A stretch of 64,000 nt of DNA, from contig NZ_CP156674.1 of the NCBI RefSeq assembly GCF_039851965.1, forward strand, positions 1,860,001 through 1,924,000, given 5' to 3'. The stretch is from Pseudalkalibacillus hwajinpoensis (GTDB lineage: Bacteria; Bacillota; Bacilli; Bacillales; Guptibacillaceae). Under the pieces are notes generated by a model. The model was not told the origin of the DNA. It ran no database searches and worked only from the letters and a program-made list of their open reading frames with translations. This document shows, one piece after another, positions 51,843 through 60,609 of the stretch (within the stretch, counting starts at the first letter, position 1; every line of letters starts with the position of its first letter). Made by a program: the position numbers and the translations under genes.

Positions 51843-52555
51843 GATTCGGATCCCCCTAAACGAGCTAGAATTTGTTCGTACGCTTCTGTCAGATTACCAA
51901 TATCTCTGCGAAACACATCTTTATCTAGTTTTTCATTCGTTTTGCTATCCCATAGCCTGCACGTATCAGGCGATATTTCATCTGCCAGCATTAAGTTCCC
52001 TTCAGGTGTTATACCGAACTCGAGTTTAAAATCGACTAGCTTCACATCACGTTCAAGGAAATACCCACGTAAAAGCGTATTAATCTTCAATGCGCGTTCT
52101 TTCAATTCTTGAACCGTTTCTTCTGTTGCAAGCTCAAGTTCTAGCACGTGATCTAGCGTTAGAAGAGGATCACCAAGGTCATCATTCTTGTAATAGAATT
52201 CTACGATCGGCTGTTTTAGTAGCTTTCCTTCTTCAACACCGGTTCGTTTGGAAAAGCTCCCAGCGGCAATGTTACGCACAACCACTTCAAGCGGAACAAT
52301 CGATACACGTTTCACTAGTTGCTCTGTAGAAGATAATTTTTCAATAAAATGACTTTCGATGCCAGCACTCTTCAAGTAATCAAAGAGCAGACTTGTTATT
52401 TCATTGTTCAGGCGGCCTTTGCCTGTGATCGTGGCTTTCTTCTCACCGTTGTAAGCTGTAGCTGAGTCTTTATACTCGACCCAGACAACCTCAGCTTCAT
52501 CTGTTGCATAAATTCTCTTCGCTTTTCCTTCGTACAACAACGCTTCTTTTTCCAT
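51830..52555 (-). CDS. purC: SAICAR synthetase
   Basis: A 241-residue enzyme: LLYEGKAKRIYATDEAEVVW, FKDSATA-type YKDSATAYNGEK, VVVRNIAAGSFSKRTGVEEG and DEISPDTCRLWDSKTN. It couples CAIR with aspartate. ATG with GAGGGATCACC upstream. 22 bp after purB. Confidence 0.96.
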   Translation of the reverse strand: MEKEALLYEGKAKRIYATDEAEVVWVEYKDSATAYNGEKKATITGKGRLNNEITSLLFDYLKSAGIESHFIEKLSSTEQLVKRVSIVPLEVVVRNIAAGSFSKRTGVEEGKLLKQPIVEFYYKNDDLGDPLLTLDHVLELELATEETVQELKERALKINTLLRGYFLERDVKLVDFKLEFGITPEGNLMLADEISPDTCRLWDSKTNEKLDKDVFRRDIGNLTEAYEQILARLGGSESCTK

Positions 52556-52577
52556 GGTGATCCCTCCGATGCTTTAA

Positions 52578-53870
52578 TTAAAGTCCGAGACGTTCAAATA
52601 TCATATCCACCGGCTTCAGGTGGTAGTTGTAATCAAAGCAATCATCGATTTCAGATGCATTCAGCTGATCTGTAATCTTCGGATCTGCCTCGACAAGCTC
52701 TCTAAACTGAATGCCGCGCTCCCATGCGTCCATCGCTTTTGGTTGAACAAGGTCATACGCTTCTTCGCGTGCCATGCCTTTATCGATAAGAGATAGAAGA
52801 ACACGCTGGCTGTAAATCAGTCCGTACGTTCTCGACATATTGCGTTTCATGTTTTCAGGGAAAACGGTGAGCTTCGAAACGATTCCCGCAAAGCGATTCA
52901 GCATATAGTTCAAGGCAATCGTCGCATCTGGCAGAATCACACGCTCAGCTGACGAGTGAGAGATATCGCGCTCGTGCCAGAGGGCCACATTCTCGTATGC
53001 TGTTGTCATGTAACCGCGAATGACGCGTGCCATACCAGTCATGTTTTCTGAACCGATCGGATTACGCTTATGTGGCATCGCAGAGGATCCTTTTTGACCT
53101 TTCGCAAAGAATTCTTCTACTTCACGTGTTTCACTCTTCTGAAGACCACGGATTTCAACCGCAAATTTCTCAATCGATGTAGCCACAAGAGCTAGTGAGG
53201 ACATGTAGTGGGCATGGCGGTCACGCTGTAGCGTCTGTGTTGAGATGGGCGCTGCTTGAATGCCAAGCTTTTCACATACATACTGTTCAATAAATGGATC
53301 AATGTTTGCATACGTTCCAACTGCTCCTGAAAGCTTACCGAAACGAACGTTATCTGAAGCAGTTTTGAAGCGCTCAAGGTTTCGCTTCATTTCTTCATAC
53401 CAGAGCGCCATTTTCAGACCGAATGTTGTCGGCTCAGCATGGACACCGTGGGTCCTTCCCATCATGACGGTATATTTATGTTCCTGTGCTTTTGCTTTTA
53501 GTACCTCAATAAACTTCTCAATATCCTTAATCAAAAGATCGTTAGCCTGCTTTAGCTGGTAAGACAAAGCAGTATCGACCACATCTGTTGACGTTAAACC
53601 GTAATGGACCCATTTCCGCTCTTCTCCAAGCGTTTCTGAAACTGCTCTTGTAAAAGCAACAACATCATGGCGTGTTTCCTCTTCAATCGCGTGGATACGT
53701 TCCACATTAAATCCAGCATTTTCACGGATTTTCTGTACATCTTCTTTTGGAATAATGCCTAGTTCTGTCCATGCTTCACATGCGAGAATTTCTACCTCAA
53801 GCCATGCATTGTAGCGGTTTTCCTCTGTCCAAATAGCTCCCATCTCAGGGCGTGTATAACGTTCAATCAT
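52578..53870 (-). CDS. purB: Adenylosuccinate lyase
   Basis: A 430-residue fumarase-superfamily lyase: MIERYTRPEMGAIWTEENRY at the start, GRTHGVHAEPTTFGLKMALW, TSTDVVDTA and the signature GSSAMPHKRNPIGSENMTG. It acts in the SAICAR and AMP branches. 25 bp after purK. Confidence 0.97.
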   Translation of the reverse strand: MIERYTRPEMGAIWTEENRYNAWLEVEILACEAWTELGIIPKEDVQKIRENAGFNVERIHAIEEETRHDVVAFTRAVSETLGEERKWVHYGLTSTDVVDTALSYQLKQANDLLIKDIEKFIEVLKAKAQEHKYTVMMGRTHGVHAEPTTFGLKMALWYEEMKRNLERFKTASDNVRFGKLSGAVGTYANIDPFIEQYVCEKLGIQAAPISTQTLQRDRHAHYMSSLALVATSIEKFAVEIRGLQKSETREVEEFFAKGQKGSSAMPHKRNPIGSENMTGMARVIRGYMTTAYENVALWHERDISHSSAERVILPDATIALNYMLNRFAGIVSKLTVFPENMKRNMSRTYGLIYSQRVLLSLIDKGMAREEAYDLVQPKAMDAWERGIQFRELVEADPKITDQLNASEIDDCFDYNYHLKPVDMIFERLGL

Positions 53871-53895
53871 TGTAAGTCCTCCTGGTCTAATGTCT

Positions 53896-55008
53896 TTACT
53901 GCCATAACTTTAATTGGTTCATTCGCTCGATAGCTTCTTCAATAGAAGGTGCAAGAAAGTTAATGTGACCCATTTTCCGATTCTGCTTCGCTTCGTCTTT
54001 TCCATATAAATGAAGCTTTGCGCTGCCAATTGCAGAGATGTTCTCCATTAGCGGATTCACATGCTGGCCGAGCAAATTTCCCATTACCACGGGTTTTAAC
54101 AGCTCCGTTCTTCCTAGCGGCAATCCGCAAATCGCGCGAATATGCTGCTCAAACTGCGATGTTTCACAGGCCTCCATCGTATAATGACCCGAGTTGTGAG
54201 GTCTTGGTGCAACCTCATTTACGTAAATCTCACTATCGTCAAGAAATAGTTCAACGCCAAGCGTTCCAACAAGCTGCAAATGGTTCGCAAGCTGTTTTCC
54301 AATTTCACTCGCTTTGTTTTTCACTGCATCACCAACTCGTGCTGGCACAATCGTTTGATGAAGAATATTATTTACATGAATGTTCTCACCAACAGGGAAT
54401 GTCGTTGTTTCTCCCGTCACGCTTCGTGTCACAATGACGGATAATTCCTTTTGAAACGGGACCCAGCTTTCAAGGATGCACGGGACCTCAGGAAATTCAA
54501 GCGTGTTAGCGTCTTCCGAACTTTTTAACACCCACTGACCTTTTCCATCATAACCACCTGTACGTGTTTTCAATACAGAAGGAAATCCGATTGTCTTGAG
54601 TGCTTCCTGAAGATCTTCTTCTGAATTAACCGCTTCAAAAGGGGCTACCTTTAAACCAGAATGCTGAATGCTAGTTTTCTCTACAAAACGATCCTGCGTA
54701 ATCCTCAGCAGCTCGCCCCCTTGAGGCATATACGCATTTTCTTCTAGCCATCTAGCTGTTTCGTGCGTTATATTTTCAAATTCGTAAGTAATTACATCAC
54801 TTATGCTCGCAAGCTTTTCTGCTCCATCAAGATCATCGTAACCACTCACAACCTCTTGATCAGCTACCTGACCACACGGTGAATCACTTTTTGGCTCTAG
54901 CACCGCAATATGATAGCCCATCTCCCTCGCCTTCAGCGCCATCATTCTACCAAGCTGGCCACCACCCAGAATTCCGATCGTGCTTCCCGGTAAAATAGTC
55001 TTACTCAT
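53896..55008 (-). CDS. purK: 5-(carboxyamino)imidazole ribonucleotide synthase
   Basis: A 370-residue ATP-grasp enzyme: TIGILGGGQLGRMMALKARE, KTRTGGYDGKGQWVL, YVNEVAPRPHNSGHYT. It carboxylates AIR with bicarbonate and ATP. Overlaps purE by four bases. Confidence 0.96.
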   Translation of the reverse strand: MSKTILPGSTIGILGGGQLGRMMALKAREMGYHIAVLEPKSDSPCGQVADQEVVSGYDDLDGAEKLASISDVITYEFENITHETARWLEENAYMPQGGELLRITQDRFVEKTSIQHSGLKVAPFEAVNSEEDLQEALKTIGFPSVLKTRTGGYDGKGQWVLKSSEDANTLEFPEVPCILESWVPFQKELSVIVTRSVTGETTTFPVGENIHVNNILHQTIVPARVGDAVKNKASEIGKQLANHLQLVGTLGVELFLDDSEIYVNEVAPRPHNSGHYTMEACETSQFEQHIRAICGLPLGRTELLKPVVMGNLLGQHVNPLMENISAIGSAKLHLYGKDEAKQNRKMGHINFLAPSIEEAIERMNQLKLWQ

Positions 55009-55490
55009 AACGTATCACTACTTTCGATAACTGCTTCTTTCATTTTGCTACGATAACTTGCAAGCTCTCCTTCGATCACTTCATCATTCGTGCTAAGAAT
55101 CTGTGCAGCGAGAAGCCCTGCGTTCTTCGCTCCCGCTTTCCCAATTGCCACTGTCGCGACTGGCACTCCTCCTGGCATTTGAACAATCGAAAGCAATGAG
55201 TCGAGACCGTTCAATGTGCGAGATTGCACTGGCACTCCAATCACTGGAAGAGTCGTTTTCGAAGCAACCATCCCCGGTAAATGTGCTGCGCCACCAGCTC
55301 CGGCAATAATTACTTTAAGACCGCGTTCTCTTGCTGTTTCTGCATATTCAAACATTAATTCAGGTGTTCTGTGTGCTGATACAACCTTCTTTTCAAATGG
55401 TACATTGAGCTCTTCTAGTATTTCACAGGTGTGCTTCATCGTCTCCCAATCTGATGTGCTTCCCATAATTACGCCGATTTTGGCTGTCAT
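55005..55490 (-). CDS. purE: 5-(carboxyamino)imidazole ribonucleotide mutase
   Basis: A 161-residue PurE class I: IGVIMGSTSDWETMKHTCEI, VVSAHRTPELMFEYAE, IAGAGGAAHLPGMVASKT, VGIPVQSRTLNGLDSLLSIV-like block with MPGGVPVATVAIG. Rearranges N5-CAIR to CAIR. First gene of the operon, downstream of the riboswitch. Confidence 0.96.
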   Translation of the reverse strand: MTAKIGVIMGSTSDWETMKHTCEILEELNVPFEKKVVSAHRTPELMFEYAETARERGLKVIIAGAGGAAHLPGMVASKTTLPVIGVPVQSRTLNGLDSLLSIVQMPGGVPVATVAIGKAGAKNAGLLAAQILSTNDEVIEGELASYRSKMKEAVIESSDTL

Positions 55491-55540
55491 GCTATTCCTC
55501 CCTCAGTGAAGGTGCTAATTCGTCTAAATAGTCAAAATAT

Positions 55541-55598
55541 AATAGAAAAGCCCGAGGTAGAATTCTCCTATTTACTTAGAAGAAGCTTCTACCTCGGG
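55541..55598 (-). terminator. Riboswitch-controlled terminator ahead of purE
   Basis: CCCGAGGTAGAA (55551-55562) pairs with TTCTACCTCGGG (55587-55598), followed on the minus strand by CTTTTCTATT. The strand that closes it can be sequestered when the aptamer is unliganded. Confidence 0.9.
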
Positions 55599-55647
55599 CG
55601 AAAACACATCCATCCTGTTCTGCACATACGCAAAACACGACTTTCCC

Positions 55648-55716
55648 CCTCATAGTCCGACGATTAATGGTCGTCAGGTAGAAACTTATGGGCCTTATTC
55701 CCAAGATTATATGAGG
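55648..55716 (-). ncRNA. Purine (guanine-type) riboswitch aptamer
   Basis: Minus strand reads CCTCATATAAT ... AAGTTTCTACCTGACGACC ... GTCGGACTATGAGG. P1 is CCTCAT/ATGAGG, and J2/3 is the invariant TTTCTACC. The specificity base in GGACTAT is C, the guanine/hypoxanthine form; adenine riboswitches have T there. Ligand binding should stabilise P1, free the downstream terminator and shut off the operon. Confidence 0.95.
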
Positions 55717-55737
55717 TATCCTTTTTGCTCTTCTTTC

Positions 55738-55767
55738 ATAGTAACAAGAGCCACGTTCAACTGTCAA
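55738..55767 (-). promoter_or_regulatory. Purine operon promoter
   Basis: Minus-strand -35 TTGACA (55762-55767) and -10 TACTAT (55738-55743) with an 18-bp spacer. Transcription would start about 20 nt before the aptamer. Confidence 0.8.
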
Positions 55768-55769
55768 CG

Positions 55770-55815
55770 AAAAATCGAACGATGTGTTTTATATTTAGTG
55801 TAATGTTCGTGTTTT
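55770..55815. promoter_or_regulatory. Pair of PurBoxes (PurR sites)
   Basis: CGAAC at 55776-55780 and inverted GTTCG at 55805-55809 are each flanked by A/T as in the PurBox AWWWCCGAACWWT. They face each other with about 18 bp between boxes, just upstream of the -35. This fits PurR repression relieved by PRPP. The region overlaps the end of yebG. Confidence 0.75.
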
Positions 55816-56008
55816 ACTTTAACTTTCCTTCAAATACAATTTTCTGTCCACAAAGCTGCGGTTGTTTAGAACCTTTGCCTTCTCTGAAGACAGGTTCTTC
55901 ACGACGTCTTACGGGCATGTACCCCTCGTCATCCATTCGTTTTAAGCAGTCAGAAAGGGATTCGTTCTCATGAACCTCAAATTTCTTTTTCTTTGGCTTT
56001 TTTTCCAT
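55814..56008 (-). CDS. yebG: NETI-motif protein YebG
   Basis: A 64-residue basic protein: KKKFEVHENESLSDCLKRMD and EGYMPVRRREEPVFREG, then KIVFEGKLK. This is YebG as found between yebE and purE in B. subtilis. The motif that names the family, NETI, reads NESL here. Function unknown. It starts three bases after yebE and its end overlaps the PurBox region. Confidence 0.85.
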   Translation of the reverse strand: MEKKPKKKKFEVHENESLSDCLKRMDDEGYMPVRRREEPVFREGKGSKQPQLCGQKIVFEGKLK

Positions 56009-56011
56009 ACA

Positions 56012-56545
56012 TTACCTCCGAATTTTTCTAACCCAGAATCCACCCTGGAAGGTACGGGGCTCATATGAGATAACGAAGGCTTTCGGATCAAGTTCCTCGA
56101 TGGCCTGATAGAGCTTTCGTTCAGATTTACGTGACGTTAGCACCTGCATGACGAGGCGCTCGCCCTGACGACCGTGTGCTAAATAGTGGGTAACACCATA
56201 GCCAATGTCTCTTAATTTATTAGGAATATCATCTTCAAGCTTCGTTGTAATAGCATTTACTGTAATATATCCGAGTGCCAGGTATTCTTCAATTTTCATT
56301 CCTACTATTATACCCACACCAAAACCTAGGGCATAAGCAATTACGTTCTGAATTTGCCCAAGATTATCGAGGACAAGACCAAGTCCAATAACATATATCG
56401 CAATTTCGATTGTTCCTGCAAATGCTGCAAGGTACCGCTGCCCTTTAAGCGTTAGTATCGTACGCATCGTGAGAAACGATACATAAACGATATTAATTGC
56501 AAAAATGGTAGCAACCATGCCAAGACTACTATCAAGCATGTCCAT
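56012..56545 (-). CDS. yebE: DUF2179/UPF0316 membrane protein YebE
   Basis: A 177-residue protein with three N-terminal membrane helices (LGMVATIFAINIVYVSFLTM, YLAAFAGTIEIAIYVIGLGL, VIAYALGFGVGIIVGMKIEE) and a soluble C-terminal DUF2179 domain (GYGVTHYLAHGRQGERLVMQ, FVISYEPRTFQGGFWVRK). DUF2179 resembles nucleotide- or cyclic-dinucleotide-binding domains, but no role is established. RBS GAAGGAGGATGG. Confidence 0.85.
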   Translation of the reverse strand: MDMLDSSLGMVATIFAINIVYVSFLTMRTILTLKGQRYLAAFAGTIEIAIYVIGLGLVLDNLGQIQNVIAYALGFGVGIIVGMKIEEYLALGYITVNAITTKLEDDIPNKLRDIGYGVTHYLAHGRQGERLVMQVLTSRKSERKLYQAIEELDPKAFVISYEPRTFQGGFWVRKIRR

Positions 56546-56888
56546 CCTCCTTCTTCCTTATCGTTCAAACATGGAACTTTCCCTAGCATAACACGAGAAA
56601 ACCTGTAACCGCATTCGATATTTCTCGAATTAAATTAAAAAGTTTCGACTATTTTTCCATGCTTTCCCCTTTCCTGTACCATTCACTTCTTATAATGATT
56701 TAAACCACATTTTCATTCTTCTTTACAAGCCTTTGTTAACGTACGATTTTGAGATTTGGCTCATGGACGCTCAAGAGGAAGAATCTGAGTAGAGCCCAGT
56801 ATCGTTGTAATAACACTATTAACTAACAGAGCCTTTAACAAAGAAAGACCTGGTGCATATACTGGGAAAAAGCCCAGGAGGGGAATTC
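56546..56888. other. Intergenic region upstream of the Hsp20 gene
   Basis: No gene seen. A short hairpin CTGGG-AAAAAG-CCCAG (56862-56877) ends on the first bases of the AGGAGGGG ribosome site of the Hsp20 gene. Promoters for yebE and hsp20 should diverge from here. No CIRCE inverted repeat (TTAGCACTC-N9-GAGTGCTAA) is visible. Confidence 0.5.
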
Positions 56889-57329
56889 ATGGGAGACTAT
56901 TGGAGTCAAATGTATGACTGGCGTAATAAAATGAATAAATTCATGGGAGATGACTTCTGGACGGATTTTCAGGATATGTTTGTATCAAATGGTCCACTGG
57001 TAAATCTCTATGAATCTGGAAACGAGCTTATTTGCACCGTTTATCTTCCCGGTGTTAAAAACCTGGATGATGTTGATGTTTATATCCATTACCGTACTTT
57101 GAAAGTAAAAGGTCAGACGAACATCACACTAAAAGGGTATCGCAATGTTCAGGAAGAGTATAAACATGGTCCTTTCGAACGAATCGTAGAGCTTCCATTT
57201 CCAGTCCGTGAAAAACCAATTGATGCTACTTACAAAAGAGGAATCCTGATGATTCATTTGCATCGGCTCATTGAGTCAAAGGAAAATCGGAAGCGTTTGA
57301 AGATTAGCGACGAGGAATCAGAAGAATAA
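56889..57329 (+). CDS. Hsp20/alpha-crystallin family small heat-shock protein
   Basis: A 146-residue protein starting MGDYWSQMYDWRNKMNKF, with the start fixed by AGGAGGGG. An earlier in-frame ATG lacks an SD. Residues about 48-140 form the alpha-crystallin domain: PLVNLYESGNELICTVYLPG, YIHYRTLKVKG, YGPFER-like HGPFERIVELPFPV and ATYKRGILMIHL. The usual AxxxxGvL element reads ATYKRGIL. A short C-terminal tail lacks a clear IxI motif (KRLKISDE). ATP-independent chaperone or, as with CotM-like relatives, a spore-associated protein. Confidence 0.85.
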   Translation: MGDYWSQMYDWRNKMNKFMGDDFWTDFQDMFVSNGPLVNLYESGNELICTVYLPGVKNLDDVDVYIHYRTLKVKGQTNITLKGYRNVQEEYKHGPFERIVELPFPVREKPIDATYKRGILMIHLHRLIESKENRKRLKISDEESEE

Positions 57330-57376
57330 AAAAGCCTGAGCTACCGTTAAGATAAAACGATAGCTCAGGCTTTTTT
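57328..57376. terminator. Bidirectional terminator between hsp20 and ureH
   Basis: AAAAAAGCCTGAGCTA / TAGCTCAGGCTTTTTT perfect arms with an inner CGTT/AACG, starting in the hsp20 stop codon. Confidence 0.9.
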
Positions 57377-57381
57377 ATTCC

Positions 57382-58017
57382 TTATAAGAATGTAAACAAC
57401 CCATCGGTAATTCCTATTCGATAAATATAATAGAACCCAAAACCAACTGATAGCATACCAGTTGCCAGGGTCAACTGATGATTCAGCTTTATTTGTCGCC
57501 TTGTAGCTACAAATGGAATACCGAGAATCGTAGTAAAGCAAAGCATTCCAGCACATGTGCCAAGTCCAAATACAAGAATATAAACTGCTCCCTGAAAGAG
57601 TGTTTCAACTGTACTCATCGTTAGCAAAACCATCGCGGCACTTCCTGCTAGACCATGGATAAATCCAATCATTCCTGACTGTAAGTAGCTTTTGCTCCCT
57701 TTCAATCCGGTGTTTGCTGTTTTGGTTAGTAATGTTTTTATTCCAAGAAATACAAGCATAAATCCAACTAGCATTTCAAGCGACATTGCCCATTTATCTG
57801 TTATGGTTGCGTTAAATATAAATAAAAGCATCCCAACAAGAAAGAGTGTTGCGGTATGGCCAATTCCCCAATAAACACCCGCTAGTGAAGACTTCCATAA
57901 ACTCCGTGTCTTACTCGCGATCGTCGAAACAGCAATCACATGATCTGGTTCAATGGCATGCTTTATTCCAAGTAAAAATCCGATAGCTAAAATCGATAGT
58001 AAACTAGCATCCATCAT
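57382..58017 (-). CDS. ureH: UreH-type nickel transporter
   Basis: A 211-residue membrane protein with about six helices. GIKHAIEPDHVIAVSTIAS contains the HxxxxDH motif of nickel/cobalt permeases, and GIGHTATLFLVGM and GFIHGLAGSAAMVLL are further histidine-containing helices. It matches UreH, which supplies nickel in Bacillus sp. TB-90 urease operons. The ATG ATG pair follows AAGGGGGGACAA; upstream extension of the frame overlaps ureD and lacks an SD. Last gene of the operon. Confidence 0.85.
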   Translation of the reverse strand: MMDASLLSILAIGFLLGIKHAIEPDHVIAVSTIASKTRSLWKSSLAGVYWGIGHTATLFLVGMLLFIFNATITDKWAMSLEMLVGFMLVFLGIKTLLTKTANTGLKGSKSYLQSGMIGFIHGLAGSAAMVLLTMSTVETLFQGAVYILVFGLGTCAGMLCFTTILGIPFVATRRQIKLNHQLTLATGMLSVGFGFYYIYRIGITDGLFTFL

Positions 58018-58033
58018 TTGTCCCCCCTTACCA

Positions 58034-58840
58034 CTATTTCCGCCAGGATATAGCGCTTCTGTTGTTTGTGTTGTGTATAAATTTTTCTGTAGCTGCAAAT
58101 ATTTTTTCTATAACAGCTGTCCGCTTTGCTAGAATTCTGAGGCAAACACCTGGAACCTGTAACAACGATAGACCAAAATGAGCCTCCCTGAACGAAGCAA
58201 GGTACTCTCTTAGATTCTCGACCCATTCAGCTGTTACCTCCTCATGAATGAAGAACATTGAACCAATATGTGTGTTTCCCTCTAACTGAAGCAATTGCAT
58301 CACGCCTTCATCCGGTTTAAGACGCAAATGATCATAAACCACTAACTTCCCACCCTGATAAACCTTCAATTTTGAAGTAACACAAGTAAACGAGAATAAC
58401 TCTCCTTCTTTCGACCACCCCGGTGTCAAGATATCTGTTAAAAAGAAGACGGCGCTTTTATCCATATGCAATTCCGTTTCCTGTATAAAGCGTGCATCCT
58501 TGTAGGCAATTAGCGGATCCTGCTTCATATGTAATTCACTATTTTCTTCTAGCTTATAACGAGCCTGCTGCACCACTTGTTTATTTGGCGTTTTATACAC
58601 TTTGGTTGAGGCCTGTGTCGTAACAGCTAATTTAGCGTTCTCGTTTACGTTAATTTCCATATAGTAGGTATCACCATCGACATACCCACCACCTACATGA
58701 ATGAGTTGAACGAGAGGCAGACCTGCTTCTGTATATGTTGGGCGTGAAATCTTAAACACTCCGTTGTAGTAGGTATCTGAAAGCACAGATTTCCCGTATC
58801 GCTCAGATGCTTCTAGCTGAATGTAGCCTGTGTAGGTCAC
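58034..58840 (-). CDS. ureD: Urease accessory protein UreD
   Basis: A 268-residue UreD/UreH-superfamily chaperone: YNGVFKISRPTYTEAGLPLV, LIHVGGGYVDGDTYYMEINV, TQASTKVYKTPNKQVVQQAR, LKPDEGVMQL. It forms the UreDFG complex that inserts nickel into apourease. Starts at GTG overlapping the ureG stop by four bases. Confidence 0.9.
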   Translation of the reverse strand: MTYTGYIQLEASERYGKSVLSDTYYNGVFKISRPTYTEAGLPLVQLIHVGGGYVDGDTYYMEINVNENAKLAVTTQASTKVYKTPNKQVVQQARYKLEENSELHMKQDPLIAYKDARFIQETELHMDKSAVFFLTDILTPGWSKEGELFSFTCVTSKLKVYQGGKLVVYDHLRLKPDEGVMQLLQLEGNTHIGSMFFIHEEVTAEWVENLREYLASFREAHFGLSLLQVPGVCLRILAKRTAVIEKIFAATEKFIHNTNNRSAISWRK

Positions 58841-59454
58841 TGCTCAAGCCCTACAAAAAAGGCCTGCTCTTTAATCCAATTCACCACACCAGAAACTCCA
58901 GTTTCATCTTTTAAGTTGGTGAAGAAAAATGGACGATCCCCTCTCGATTTCAGGGTATCCTCTCGCATGACATCAAGATTCGCACCAACATAAGGAGCAA
59001 GGTCTGTTTTATTAATAATAAAAAGGTCAGACTTAATCATTCCCTGACCACCTTTGCGAGGGATTTTTTCCCCTTGAGCCACATCGATAATGTAAATCGA
59101 GAAATCAACAAGCTCCGGGCTAAACGTGGCAGCGAGGTTATCGCCACCGCTCTCGACAAAGATCAGATCAAGATTGGCATGACGTTCATTTAACTCGTCA
59201 ATTGCCGCAAAATTCATGGATGCATCTTCTCGAATCGCCGTGTGCGGACACCCACCTGTTTCAACTCCAATAATCCGATCAGAAGGCAAGATGCCATTCT
59301 TATTTAAAAACATTGCATCTTCTTTAGTATATATATCATTGGTAATGACAGCCATACTAAACTCATTATTCATAGCTCTAGTTAAACGATCGACTAAAAG
59401 CGTTTTACCTGCTCCAACCGGTCCACCGATCCCAATTCGGATTGGTTCACTCAT
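58837..59454 (-). CDS. ureG: Urease accessory GTPase UreG
   Basis: A 205-residue SIMIBI GTPase: P-loop GGPVGAGKT (Lys17), TNDIYTKEDA, VETGGCPHTAIREDASMN with the metal-binding Cys-Pro-His, ESGGDNLAATFSPEL and NKTDLAPYVG. GTP hydrolysis drives nickel delivery. Confidence 0.96.
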   Translation of the reverse strand: MSEPIRIGIGGPVGAGKTLLVDRLTRAMNNEFSMAVITNDIYTKEDAMFLNKNGILPSDRIIGVETGGCPHTAIREDASMNFAAIDELNERHANLDLIFVESGGDNLAATFSPELVDFSIYIIDVAQGEKIPRKGGQGMIKSDLFIINKTDLAPYVGANLDVMREDTLKSRGDRPFFFTNLKDETGVSGVVNWIKEQAFFVGLEQ

Positions 59455-59471
59455 TTCCAGATCATCCTTTC

Positions 59472-60158
59472 TTAGCTCATAAATAAACGTACATTGATTG
59501 CCTCATGTTGCATTTGTGCGATCTCAAGACCTGGTGCACCGATGCCAAATTCATATTCGCTAAGCGACATCACACGCTCCACCACTTCACTTAGAAGAGG
59601 TTGGATATCAACGAGAATTTGCTGACCTTCAGTTTGTCCAAGCGGAACACCCCGGACCGCATTTTGCACAAGCGATGATGCTGTCGCAAATCCGTAACAC
59701 GAAATAGCTGTCTCTACATCGATACCAAGTTGCTTGGAAACAATCGCAAACACAAGCGCACTATGTCCGTAGACTTTTTTCTTCTTCAATCCGTCTTTGT
59801 ATTGATTAAATATCGGACTCGGATAAAGCGTCGATACAACTTTCACAAGTCGATCGCCAATTCTACGATTTCCTTCCCGCGTTTCCCTCGCCATCCCAAG
59901 CGCATACAACAATTGATCCAGTTCGAAGAGATGGTCAATATTACCGTTCACTAGCGATTCATACGCTAATCGACAAGCTAAGCCATCTGTGTAAACAAGC
60001 TGGTTAGTTAAGAAAAGCTCAAGAGCATGCTGGAATGAGGCGCTGTCATGAATCGTTCCATTAGCAATATACGTTTCTAAACCAAAGGAATGCGAGAAGG
60101 CCCCTGATGGAAACTGCGAATCGCTTAATTGAAGAATAGGAAATAGCGTGTTACTCAT
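59472..60158 (-). CDS. ureF: Urease accessory protein UreF
   Basis: An all-helical protein of about 228 residues: LFPILQLSDSQFPSGAFSHS, FGLETYIANG, YGHSALVFAIVSKQLG and AVRGVPLGQTEGQQILVDIQ. It links UreD and UreG. The frame is open to 60170 inside ureE; the MSNTLF start is preferred by comparison with Bacillus homologs, but neither start has a strong SD, so coupling to ureE is likely. Confidence 0.9.
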   Translation of the reverse strand: MSNTLFPILQLSDSQFPSGAFSHSFGLETYIANGTIHDSASFQHALELFLTNQLVYTDGLACRLAYESLVNGNIDHLFELDQLLYALGMARETREGNRRIGDRLVKVVSTLYPSPIFNQYKDGLKKKKVYGHSALVFAIVSKQLGIDVETAISCYGFATASSLVQNAVRGVPLGQTEGQQILVDIQPLLSEVVERVMSLSEYEFGIGAPGLEIAQMQHEAINVRLFMS

Positions 60159-60597
60159 GGTCATGGCCAATATATTTAAAAGCTTCTTTCATTTTTCGCT
60201 TTTCAATGGTGTGTGGTACATTCAGTTCAGTCAACAACTGAACAACAAGGTAATCATGTTGAATAATCATCTCTTCCCCTTCAAATTGAGCTGGCAAATG
60301 ACGATTGCCGAGCATATGCGCCACTTCCCCCATCTGCTTAATAGATGTTGGGCGAATCGCAATCACTTCATCTTCCATTACACTGACGACAATCATATTA
60401 TCGTCAGTGCGATAAAGAATATCACCATCAACTAAATCCTTCGGTTTTGACAGTCGAATTCCAAGCTCATTTCCATGATCGGTTTTCACGCGTTGAATCC
60501 GCTTTACAAGTTCATCACTGCGAAGATAGACTCTCTCAATATGCGATTGCATAGCTTTTTCATCACGTATGTTTCCTTTAACCTCACTAATAATCAT
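60151..60597 (-). CDS. ureE: Urease accessory metallochaperone UreE
   Basis: A 148-residue UreE: N-terminal peptide-binding domain (RVYLRSDELVKRIQRVKTDH, GNELGIRLSKPKDLVDGDIL), metal-binding core (NRHLPAQFEGEEMIIQHDYL, with the conserved His) and a short C terminus ending GHDHE that supplies extra ligands. Delivers nickel to UreG. Between ureC and ureF. Confidence 0.92.
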   Translation of the reverse strand: MIISEVKGNIRDEKAMQSHIERVYLRSDELVKRIQRVKTDHGNELGIRLSKPKDLVDGDILYRTDDNMIVVSVMEDEVIAIRPTSIKQMGEVAHMLGNRHLPAQFEGEEMIIQHDYLVVQLLTELNVPHTIEKRKMKEAFKYIGHDHE

Positions 60598-60609
60598 CTC
60601 TTTACCACC

